From: Streptomyces sp. PKU-EA00015
GTDB lineage: Bacteria; Actinomycetota; Actinomycetes; Streptomycetales; Streptomycetaceae
Direction: 5' to 3'
Length of the DNA: 64,000 nucleotides
Assembly: GCF_013387495.1 (NCBI RefSeq)
Contig: NZ_JABZEE010000037.1
Coordinates: 102,825-166,824 of the forward strand
Position numbers and translations under genes: made by a program. Numbering within the stretch: the first letter of the stretch is position 1; the number at the start of each line of letters is the position of its first letter. The notes beneath the pieces were generated by a model, which worked only from the letters and a program-made list of their open reading frames with translations, was not told the origin of the DNA and did not search any database. Below are positions 6,543 to 13,998 of this stretch, one piece after another.

Positions 6543-8327
6543 CTAGAAGGTCAGGTTCCAGGCGTTGATCCTGCCCGTGTCCTGTGCGGCGGTGTCACGC
6601 ACCCGCAGCTTCCACGTACCGTTCGCGACCTCGCTCGAGGCGTTGACGCTGTACGTCTTGCCCACGTCGTCCGTGCCGTCGTTGTTGGCGAAGTCCTCCA
6701 GCAGGTACACCGTGCCGTCCGGTGCGACGAGCGAGACGACGAGGTCGCCGCGGTAGGTGTGCTGGATGTCCACACCGACCTTGAGCGTGGCGGGCGCGTT
6801 GCCGGTGACACCGGAGACGGTGATCGGACTCTCGGCCGTGGCGTTGTCGGCGATCGCGACATCGGCCGTGTTCTCGAAGAACGTCCCGGTCGGCGGCGTG
6901 CTGCCGCCGACGGCCTTCAGCGCGTCGACCTGACCCTCGCCGAAGAACCCGTTGTCGGCCGTCGTGCCCGTGCACCGGCTGTCGGACGGACAGGCGGTGT
7001 CGGTGGCCTGCGAGTCCAGCCGGGCCCTGATGTCCGCGGGCGTGTAGGCGGGGTTGACGCTCGCGAGCAGCGCGGCGACGCCCGCGACGTGCGGGGAGGC
7101 CATCGACGTGCCGTTCTTGTTGCCGTACTTGCCGCCCGGCAGCGTCGAGTAGACCCCGTAGGCTCCGTCGCCGCCGGGGGCGGCGACGTCGATGACGCCG
7201 TTGCCGAAGTTGGAGTACGACGCCTTGACGTTGCCCCTGCCCATGGCCGCGACGGTGACGACGCCCGGCAGTTCGGTCGGGATGTCGACGCAGTCGTTCG
7301 TGATCGTGCGGGTGACCGGAGTCGAGTCGTTGGGGCTCTCGCTGTCGGTCGTCTTGTTCGCCAGGTCGTAGTTCGAGTTGCCCGCGGCGGCGACCTGGAG
7401 GGAGCCCTTGCTCTCGGCGTACGCCTGCGCGCGCCGCACACCTTCGATGATGGCGGCCTGGTCGGCGTCGTCCGGGCAGTTGAACTGCCACGGGTCGGTG
7501 TAGAAGCTGTTGTTGGTGACCTTGAAGCCGTGGTCACCGGCCCAGACGAAGCCGCAGATGGTGTTCTCCGCGAAGAACAGGCCGCTCGGCTGCTCCGCGA
7601 TGCGGACCGACGAGATCTTCACGCCGGGCGCGACGCCGATGACGCCCTTGCCGTTCCTGGCCGCCGCGATCGTTCCCGCGACGTGCGTGCCGTGGGTGTC
7701 GATGTCCCGCCACGCACCCGCCCGGGTGTCCGCCTTGCCGTAGGCGCAGGAGACCGAGTCGGCCGCGTTGAAGTTGGGCGCGATGTCCTGGTGCTGGTCG
7801 TCCACGCCGGTGTCGAGGACACCGACCTTGACCGAGGCCGAGCCGGTGGTCACCGCCCACGCCTGATCGGCCTTGATCTGTGTCATGTCCCAGCGGTTGG
7901 ACTCCGTCAGCGTCGTCGGCGACTGCGCCGGATTCGCGGGCAGCTTGGGGTTGTACGCGTCGGCCGGCACGTCCGACGTGCGCGTCGCGCCGACCTGCTC
8001 GACGCCGCTCACGGCGCGCATCGCCGGGGCGAAGGAGGCGGATGCCGAGTGCGCCACGATCACGCCGATCGCGTCGTAGGACGCGAAGACCGTGCCGCCG
8101 TTGGCCGTCACCGCGTTGCGCGCGGCCGTGGTGTCACCGGGCGCTGTGATCACCAGGTAGGCGCGGGTGCCCGCGGCCCAGGCGGCCGCCTGGGCCGGGG
8201 CCGCCTCGGGCGCCGCCGGTGCGGCATGGGCCGGCTGGAGGGGTCCCGCGAGCGCCACGGCCGTTGCGACGGTGCCAGCGGCGGCCATGGCCGAGAGTCT
8301 CAGCCGGGTGGATATGTGGGAAAACAA
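6543..8327 (-). CDS. Secreted S8 subtilisin-family protease with P/Homo B domain
   Basis: A 594-residue exported protease. It has a signal peptide (about 1-35, ending PAHA), an inhibitor-type propeptide (about 50-120), a subtilase catalytic domain with Asp172 (VLDTGVDD), His212 (THGTHVAG), an oxyanion Asn near 272 and Ser408 (NGTSMASPH), then a C-terminal P-domain (about 483-594). The P-domain usually stabilises the catalytic unit or binds substrate. Translation most likely starts at a TTG at 8327 placed a few bases after GGAGGAC; no ATG or GTG is better placed. The gene converges on the S1 protease across a shared terminator. Confidence 0.92.
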   Translation of the reverse strand: MFSHISTRLRLSAMAAAGTVATAVALAGPLQPAHAAPAAPEAAPAQAAAWAAGTRAYLVITAPGDTTAARNAVTANGGTVFASYDAIGVIVAHSASASFAPAMRAVSGVEQVGATRTSDVPADAYNPKLPANPAQSPTTLTESNRWDMTQIKADQAWAVTTGSASVKVGVLDTGVDDQHQDIAPNFNAADSVSCAYGKADTRAGAWRDIDTHGTHVAGTIAAARNGKGVIGVAPGVKISSVRIAEQPSGLFFAENTICGFVWAGDHGFKVTNNSFYTDPWQFNCPDDADQAAIIEGVRRAQAYAESKGSLQVAAAGNSNYDLANKTTDSESPNDSTPVTRTITNDCVDIPTELPGVVTVAAMGRGNVKASYSNFGNGVIDVAAPGGDGAYGVYSTLPGGKYGNKNGTSMASPHVAGVAALLASVNPAYTPADIRARLDSQATDTACPSDSRCTGTTADNGFFGEGQVDALKAVGGSTPPTGTFFENTADVAIADNATAESPITVSGVTGNAPATLKVGVDIQHTYRGDLVVSLVAPDGTVYLLEDFANNDGTDDVGKTYSVNASSEVANGTWKLRVRDTAAQDTGRINAWNLTF

Positions 8328-8715
8328 TGCGTCCTCCGAAGGCCCGGAGGCGCTGGTGGCGCCTGCCCCGGGCCGAGTGTTGTGTGGGGTGGACGCAAGA
8401 TCTCAGACTCTTGTTGTGGAGGGAAGACTTCCGTTCGATGAACAGGTGTGCGTTTACGCGTTGTTGACCTGTGACCGGCCTCGACGCTCGGGTGCGGTAC
8501 TGCCCCCGGAGCCATTCCGTACTCGAGTTTGAACGCTTTGGCGAACGCGAACTCCGAGCCCTGTCACGTGTGTTGGGCGACCGTACGCAAAGCGAGTCGT
8601 CCGCGCGCAGCAGCGCTCCCGCCGTCGTCATGCGCCACCACGTCAGGTGAGCCGGCGGCGGCCGAACGACCGGCGCGGTGAAGCGGCGGGCGAACGCGGC
8701 ACGGGACAACTCCGC
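8328..8715. other. Intergenic region upstream of the S8 protease gene
   Basis: No gene is supported here. The part next to the protease is comparatively AT-rich and should hold its minus-strand promoter, but no clear -35/-10 pair could be fixed. The right part merges into an eroded alcohol dehydrogenase gene. Confidence 0.5.
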
Positions 8716-8941
8716 GCGGGCGCCAGGCTCGAACTGGGAGCGGCGCACGTCGTCGCCACGGACGAGGACGACCGTGGGGGAGGTCCGCCGGATCACCGGC
8801 GGACGGGGCTCCCGGCCGGCCTTCGACGCGGTCGGCGGCCCCGGCTTTCCGCGCCCCCGGCGACGCGCCGGCGACCGGCGGCGCGGCCACCGCCTCATGG
8901 AGGCGAACCGGCACACGGGCAGGATCGTGATCCGGGTCTGA
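8716..8941 (+). pseudogene. Remnant of a zinc-binding alcohol dehydrogenase/quinone reductase gene
   Basis: Three conserved blocks of a medium-chain dehydrogenase survive in order but in different frames. LELGAAHVVATDEDD is in one frame; after a shift near 8775, GEVRRITGGRG and AFDAVGGPGF follow in the next. The characteristic C-terminal HRLMEANRHTGRIVIRV follows with most of the roughly 100 residues that should lie between missing. The N-terminal GroES-like domain is gone. At least one frameshift plus an internal deletion make it nonfunctional. It could be a relative of the intact enzyme at 4460-5383. Confidence 0.65.
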
Positions 8942-8968
8942 CGCGGATCCGTCGAGAGGCCCCGGGGC

Positions 8969-10156
8969 TCAGCGCGGGGTCTGGCCCCGCTCGAAGTAGG
9001 CGGCCAGCTCAGGATCCACGGCGTCGACCCGGCGCGGCGTTCCGCCGTCCCGGAGCGAGGCCGTCGCCTGGACGCCGGCGGCGACGGCCATCCGGGCGGC
9101 GACCGGTGAGGTGTCGGTCCGGCCGCCCTCGCGCACGAAGCGGACGAACTCGTCGACGAGCAGCGGGTCGGCGCCACCGTGCCCGGCGTCGTCCTCGGCG
9201 GCGGGGATGGCATGGGTCTCGTCCGCCTCGGGGCGGTGGCCGGAGCGGCGCGTGTTCCACACCTTGACGCAGCCGCCCGGGCCGTCGCCGAAGTTCTCCA
9301 GCCGGCCGGCGTCCCCGATGACGGTGTAGTTGCGCCAGTAGTCGGGGGTGAAGTGGCACTGCTGGTACGCGGCGAGCACACCGTTGTCCAGGCGCATGTT
9401 GAGCAGCGAGACGTCCTCGACGTCGATGACCGGGTTGAGGGCGCGCTGGGTGTGCGGCGGCCAGTGGCCGTCCTTCGTGTACCAGTCGTCCGCCTTGGGT
9501 TCCCCCGGGGCGCGGCGGTGGGGGTTGTCCCCGTAGACCATCAGGTCGCCGAGGGCCTGGACGTCCCTCGCCCAGCCTCCGGCGAGCCAGTGCAGCACGT
9601 CGATGTCGTGCGCTGCCTTCTGCAGCAGCAGGCCGGTCGTGAAACGGCGTTGAGCGTGCCAGTCCTTGAAGTACCAGTCACCGCCGTAACCCACGAAGTG
9701 GCGGATCCAGACGGTCTTCACGCGACCGATCGCGCCCCGGCAGATGAGGTCCCGCATCAGCCGGACCACGGGCATGTGGCGCATGTTGTGGCCGACGTAG
9801 AGGCGGGTGCCCGTCGCGTACGCGGTGCGCAGGATCTCGTCGCAGCGCTCCACGGTGATGTCGAGCGGCTTCTCGACGAAGACGGGCTTGCCCGCGCGCA
9901 GGGCCTCACACGCGATGTCGGCGTGGGTGTGGTCGGGGGTGAGGACCAGCACGGCGTCGATGTCGCGGTCGGCGATCACCTTGCGGTGGTCCTCGGTGGT
10001 GGCGGCGTCGGGGAAGACCGTGGCCGCCTCCGCACGGGCCCGCGCGTCCGGGTCCGCGATCGCGGTGACACGGGAGCCGGCTCCCGGGCGGTGGGCGGTG
10101 CGGGCGAGGCTGCCGCGCAGACCGTAGCCGAGAACGCCGATGCGGAGGTCGGTCAT
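8969..10156 (-). CDS. Gfo/Idh/MocA-family NAD(P)-dependent oxidoreductase
   Basis: A 395-residue sugar or inositol-type dehydrogenase. The Rossmann motif GVLGYGLRG lies at residues 7-15, the family signature VEKPLD near 93-98 and the substrate-domain HDIDVLHWLAGG near 195-206. The ATG at 10156 follows a GGAAGGAAG ribosome site. Immediately upstream on the same strand (18 nt) ends a fragment of a carbohydrate-binding F5/8 domain, so the gene was probably the second of a glycan-degradation operon whose first gene is now broken. Substrate is unknown; the setting beside a polysaccharide lyase operon suggests a uronate or deoxysugar. Confidence 0.88.
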   Translation of the reverse strand: MTDLRIGVLGYGLRGSLARTAHRPGAGSRVTAIADPDARARAEAATVFPDAATTEDHRKVIADRDIDAVLVLTPDHTHADIACEALRAGKPVFVEKPLDITVERCDEILRTAYATGTRLYVGHNMRHMPVVRLMRDLICRGAIGRVKTVWIRHFVGYGGDWYFKDWHAQRRFTTGLLLQKAAHDIDVLHWLAGGWARDVQALGDLMVYGDNPHRRAPGEPKADDWYTKDGHWPPHTQRALNPVIDVEDVSLLNMRLDNGVLAAYQQCHFTPDYWRNYTVIGDAGRLENFGDGPGGCVKVWNTRRSGHRPEADETHAIPAAEDDAGHGGADPLLVDEFVRFVREGGRTDTSPVAARMAVAAGVQATASLRDGGTPRRVDAVDPELAAYFERGQTPR

Positions 10157-10174
10157 GGTCTTCCTTCCGAGGGG

Positions 10175-10630
10175 CTACGGGTGGACGAGGACGTGGGAGA
10201 GCGCCACCGGGCCGGTGCCGGTGAGCCGGATCCTCACGAACCGCGTCTCGGTGTCGAGGTCGATCAGCGTCGGCCGCAGGGCCTTGCCCGGGACGTGCAC
10301 CGTTCCGGTGTCCGTCACGACGTCGAAACCGGCGGTCGTCATCGAGGAGTTGTTCCAGACCTCGACCTGTTCTACCTGCCGGGTGCTGCCGAGGTCCACC
10401 TGCCACCAGGCGCCAGGCTCGGACAGCGTACGGGTGTCGGTGGTGGTGTCGCCGTCGACGGCGCGCGCCGCGGAACGGACGACCGAGGAGTCCTTCGTGC
10501 CGGCCTCCAGGATCGCGCCCGCGCCGCCGAGACGGGTGAACTCGGCCCGGTCGACGACGAGATGGCGGCCGCCGCGCACGGTCAGGGCGGCGGCGGGCTT
10601 GTAGAAGCGGCCCGCGACCGAGCGCTGGCG
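10175..10630 (-). pseudogene. C-terminal F5/8-type carbohydrate-binding domain of a lost glycoside hydrolase
   Basis: About 150 residues remain at the end of a minus-strand gene. A segment with GRHLVVDRAEFTRLGG is followed by a galactose-binding-like F5/8 type C domain containing ARAVDGDTTTDTRTL, WWQVDLG, VEQVEVWNN and the closing VRIRLTGTG. The N-terminal catalytic region is absent: upstream of about 10630 the opposite strand holds a piece of a LacI regulator instead. The open frame continues upstream only as a shadow. The stop lies 18 nt before the dehydrogenase gene, which fits a former operon. The enzyme class is uncertain. Confidence 0.65.
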
Positions 10631-10631
10631 G

Positions 10632-11071
10632 GGGTGTCCGGCCGGACGGTCGGCATCATCGTCAATGATGTCGTCGACCCGTTCTATGCGTACATCGCGC
10701 GCGGCGTGGAGCGCGAGGCGACCAGGGGGGACCGGCTCTCCCTGGTCTGCTGCACCCAGGGCGACCCGCAGCGCGAGCTCGCCTTCGTCGAGCTGATGCA
10801 CGAGCGGCGGGCCGACGCGGTGATCGTGGTGGGCGGCAGCGTCGCCGACCGCGCGTACACGGCGGAACTCGCCCGGCGGGCCAGGGAGCTGGACAGCGAC
10901 GACTCCAAACTGGTGCTGTGCGGCAGGCCCCGGCTGGGCGACGACGTGGCACTCGGCGACGGTGGCGACGACGACTGGCGTGCACCGACGACGGGAACCG
11001 TGCGCCTCGGCACGCACATCGTGGTCCGCGACTCCGTCGCCCCCGCACGGCGGCCGACTGTCGGCGAGTGA
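10632..11071 (+). pseudogene. Remnant of a LacI-family regulator gene
   Basis: The frame begins inside the ligand-binding domain with TVGIIVNDVVDPFYAYIARG, a classic LacI-family junction after the lost N-terminal helix-turn-helix. It keeps HERRADAVIVVGG and LVLCGRP, then breaks off. After a short unrelated stretch the canonical C-terminus (LGTHIVVRDSVAP) appears before the stop at 11071. So the DNA-binding head and roughly the middle third are missing. LacI-type operators still stand downstream at 11067-11170, so this was probably the local repressor of the polysaccharide lyase operon. Confidence 0.7.
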
Positions 11072-11173
11072 GCGCTTGCTGCGACTCGTAGGGGGTCTCA
11101 GGCCCAGCACACACAAGTGACAGGCAGAAACATGGCCCAGCCTCTTGCGCTCGATAGCAAGCGCTTACATGAT
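11067..11173 (+). promoter_or_regulatory. Promoter with LacI-type operators for the polysaccharide lyase operon
   Basis: TTGCGC (11145-11150) and CATGAT (11168-11173) are 17 nt apart. The spacer contains GCAAGCGCTTAC centred on the palindrome AAGCGCTT (11159-11166), the usual GalR/LacI half-site symmetry. A second related site, TGAGCGCTTGC, lies at 11069-11079. An operator between -35 and -10 implies repression by a LacI protein; the adjacent one is now a fragment. Confidence 0.65.
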
Positions 11174-11264
11174 GCGCTGCGAGTCTTCCCTACGGCCCGG
11201 CGGCCGTGGGAGGGACCGCAAGCCCCGCTTCTCCGCCTGTCGCCCGGCCCAAGGGAGTCCCACG

Positions 11265-11513
11265 ATGTGAAGTCCGAAAGCCCCGCACGGGATCGGCCGC
11301 CGCACCGCGCTCGCCGCCCTCGCCGGCGCCGGTGCCGCCACCCTGCTCGGCACCGGTGCCGGCCGGGCCACGGCCCGTCCGCAGCCTGCGCGCACCGTCA
11401 CCGTGACCGCCCGCCCCTCGGCCGAGGACGAGCGGCTCCGGCTCGGACAGGCGGAACTGGCGGCCCTCGGCCTGCCGCAGCCGCCCGTGGACCCCGGCAC
11501 CCTCACCGACTGA
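11265..11513 (+). pseudogene. Tat-signal ORF with a stop at its second codon
   Basis: A ribosome site (AAGGGAG) precedes an ATG at 11265 that is immediately followed by TGA. Past that stop the same frame stays open to 11513. It encodes GIGRRTALAALAGAG, a twin-arginine signal-like segment ending near TARPQP, then a polar tail with RPSAEDERLRLGQAELAALG. No in-frame alternative start lies between the stop and the signal-like segment. Read as written, the gene is dead by one nonsense codon, or it was a truncated remnant already. It sits between the operator region and the PL8 gene, so it may once have been the first gene of that operon. Function unknown. Confidence 0.5.
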
Positions 11514-11551
11514 CAGCACCGGCCGATACCGTTCGAAGGACGACCACCACA

Positions 11552-13969
11552 GTGAACCCGACACACACGCACCTGGGCAGACGCGCCCTCCTCACGGCCG
11601 GCGCGGCCGCCGCCCTCGTCCCTGTCGTCAGCGGAGCCGGTGCCGCCCACGCCGCGGGCACCGCTGCCGCCGCCGACCCCTACGACACACTCACCGGCCG
11701 CGCCACCGAATTCCTGACGGGTAGTCAGGTGGATGTCGCCGACGCCGACTTCGCCGCCGCGATCGCCCGCCTGGACACCCTGGCCAAGGACCTGTGGACA
11801 CGGCTGGACCGCTCAGCGGACCGGACCGCGCTGTGGGCGGACCTTTCCCCCGTCACCGCGCCCGGCAACTTCGGCCAGAGCTACACCCGCCTTCGCACCC
11901 TCGCCACCGCGTGGGCCACGCCCGGCACCTCGCTCGCCGGTTCGGCCGACGTCTCCGCCGCACTCGTCGCCGCCCTGCGCCTCCTGCACGACCGCGCCTA
12001 CAACGCGACGGCGAGGGAAACCGGGAACTGGTGGTTCTGGGAGATCGGCTCACCGCGCGCCCTCATGGACTGCTGCGTACTGCTGCGGTCGGTGCTGCCG
12101 GCAGCCGACCTGGCGCTCTATCTGGGGACGGTCGACCGCTTCGTCCCGAACCCGGACCGCCGCACCAACAGCCCCTCCCTCTCGGAGACCGGCGCCAACC
12201 GCGCCGACAAGTGCGTCATCGTCGCCCTGCGCGGGCTGCTCGGCAGGGACTCCGCCAAAGTGGCCCTCGCCCGCGACGGCCTCTCCGACACCAGGGACTT
12301 TGGCCGCAACAGCCTCTTCACCTATGTGACGTCGGGCGACGGGTTCTACGAGGACGGCTCGTTCGTCCAGCACGGCGCGGTCGCCTACACGGGCACGTAC
12401 GGGGGAGTCCTGCTCAGCGGCGCCGCCGGCATGATCGCCCTGCTCGCCGGCTCGCCATGGGCCGTCACCGACCCGAAGGTCTCGGTGATGTACGAGGCGG
12501 TGCACCGGACCTTCACCCCCGTGATGTTCGACGGACTGATGATGGACGCCCTGCGCGGGCGCGCGATTTCGCGCGAACGGGCGGCCGACCACAACGACGG
12601 CGCGGCCATCGTCTCCGCCGTCCTGCTGCTGGCGGAGGGAGCGCCCGCCGCGTACGCGAACAGCTGGCGTGCCACGGTGAAGGGATGGCTCGGGCGCAAC
12701 CGCACCACCCCCTACACGGCCACCGCCGGTGTCGCGCAGCTCGCCCGCGCCAAGGCCCTGCTCGCCGACGACGGCGTACGTCCCGCCGACCGGGCCACCG
12801 GACACCTGGTCTTCGCCGACATGGACCGCGTGGTGCACCGCCGCCCCCGCTGGGCGTACGCGCTCTCGCTCTCGTCCCGGCGCATCGCGGGCTACGAGGC
12901 GGGCAACGGCGAGAACCTGCACGGCTGGTACACCGGCGACGGCATGACGTACCTGTACGGCGACGACGACCTCGGCCAGTTCGGCGACGCCTTCTGGCCG
13001 ACCGTGGACCCGTACCGGCTGCCCGGCATCACGGTGGACACCCGGCCGCGCACCGACGCCGGCACCGGAGCGGGCACGAGCCTGTACCGGCCCACCAACC
13101 TGGTCGCGGGCGGAGCCGCGCTGCAGGACCGCTTCGGCGTCTCGGCCATGGAGCTGATCTCGGCGCCGGGAAGCAGCCTGCGCGCCAGGAAGGCGTGGGT
13201 CTTCCTGGACAACGCGGTGATCGCGCTCGGCTCCGAAATCACCGCGAGCGACGGCCGCACGGTCGAGACCGTCGTCGAGAACCGCAACCTGCACGCGGAC
13301 GGCGTCAACGGGCTGCTGGTCGACGGAGTCGAGCAGTCCCGCGCGCAGGACTGGCACCGGCGCTTCGACCGGGCGGACTGGGCCCACCTCGACGGCGTCG
13401 GCGGCTACGTCTTCCCCGGCGGCACAGCCCTGAACGCCCTGCGGGAGGAGCGCACCGGAACCTGGCGGGACATCAACACCGGTGCGGACACCGGCGGCAG
13501 CACCACGCCGGTCACCCGCCGCTACCTGACCCTGTGGCTCGACCACGGGACCTCGCCCGCCGGAGCCGGATACGCATACGTCCTGCTGCCCGGCGCCTCG
13601 CCCGCCGCGACCGCCGCGTGGTCGGCGTCCCGTCCGGTCCGGATCGCGGCCAACTCCGCGGCGGTCCAGGCCGTCGAGGTCCGGCGGGACGGGCTGACGG
13701 CGGCGCACTTCTGGGAGGCCGGGTCGGCCGCCGGGATCACCAGCGACGGGCCGGCGTCCGTGCTCGTGCGGCGCAGGGACGACGGCATCTCGGTCGCGGT
13801 CGCCGACCCCGGCCGCTCCGCGGCCCGTGTCACGATCGGACTGCCGTTCCCGGTGACCTTCGTGGTCCGGGCCGACGACACGGTGACGGTCGTTCCGGGG
13901 CGCAGCCCCCGCCTCACCGTCGCCGTCGGCGGCTCGCGCGGCCACACCCACCACGCCGAACTGGTCTGA
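11552..13969 (+). CDS. Secreted polysaccharide lyase family 8 (hyaluronate/chondroitin/xanthan lyase type)
   Basis: An 805-residue exported lyase. It has an N-terminal RR-containing signal peptide (about 8-35, GRRALLTAGAAAALVP ... AHA), an alpha-helical toroid domain (about 45-370) and beta-sandwich domains to the end. Catalytic residues of PL8 are recognisable: Asn216 in TGANRADK, His274 in FVQHGAVAYTG and Tyr283 nine residues later, with an Arg cluster near RGRAISRERA. These enzymes cleave uronic-acid-containing polysaccharides by beta-elimination. The GTG at 11552 is the best start; the frame is open further upstream without a signal sequence. It is followed 29 nt later by the DUF2264 gene and is likely controlled by the LacI-type operator upstream. 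Confidence 0.92.
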   Translation: MNPTHTHLGRRALLTAGAAAALVPVVSGAGAAHAAGTAAAADPYDTLTGRATEFLTGSQVDVADADFAAAIARLDTLAKDLWTRLDRSADRTALWADLSPVTAPGNFGQSYTRLRTLATAWATPGTSLAGSADVSAALVAALRLLHDRAYNATARETGNWWFWEIGSPRALMDCCVLLRSVLPAADLALYLGTVDRFVPNPDRRTNSPSLSETGANRADKCVIVALRGLLGRDSAKVALARDGLSDTRDFGRNSLFTYVTSGDGFYEDGSFVQHGAVAYTGTYGGVLLSGAAGMIALLAGSPWAVTDPKVSVMYEAVHRTFTPVMFDGLMMDALRGRAISRERAADHNDGAAIVSAVLLLAEGAPAAYANSWRATVKGWLGRNRTTPYTATAGVAQLARAKALLADDGVRPADRATGHLVFADMDRVVHRRPRWAYALSLSSRRIAGYEAGNGENLHGWYTGDGMTYLYGDDDLGQFGDAFWPTVDPYRLPGITVDTRPRTDAGTGAGTSLYRPTNLVAGGAALQDRFGVSAMELISAPGSSLRARKAWVFLDNAVIALGSEITASDGRTVETVVENRNLHADGVNGLLVDGVEQSRAQDWHRRFDRADWAHLDGVGGYVFPGGTALNALREERTGTWRDINTGADTGGSTTPVTRRYLTLWLDHGTSPAGAGYAYVLLPGASPAATAAWSASRPVRIAANSAAVQAVEVRRDGLTAAHFWEAGSAAGITSDGPASVLVRRRDDGISVAVADPGRSAARVTIGLPFPVTFVVRADDTVTVVPGRSPRLTVAVGGSRGHTHHAELV

Positions 13970-13998
13970 CACGCCCGGACACCCAGGAGATCCCCTTC

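Noticed and set aside
6528..8441. A 637-codon plus-strand open frame opposite the S8 protease
   Set aside because: Val/Arg/Asp/Gly-rich antisense shadow; the minus strand carries the full catalytic triad and signal peptide.
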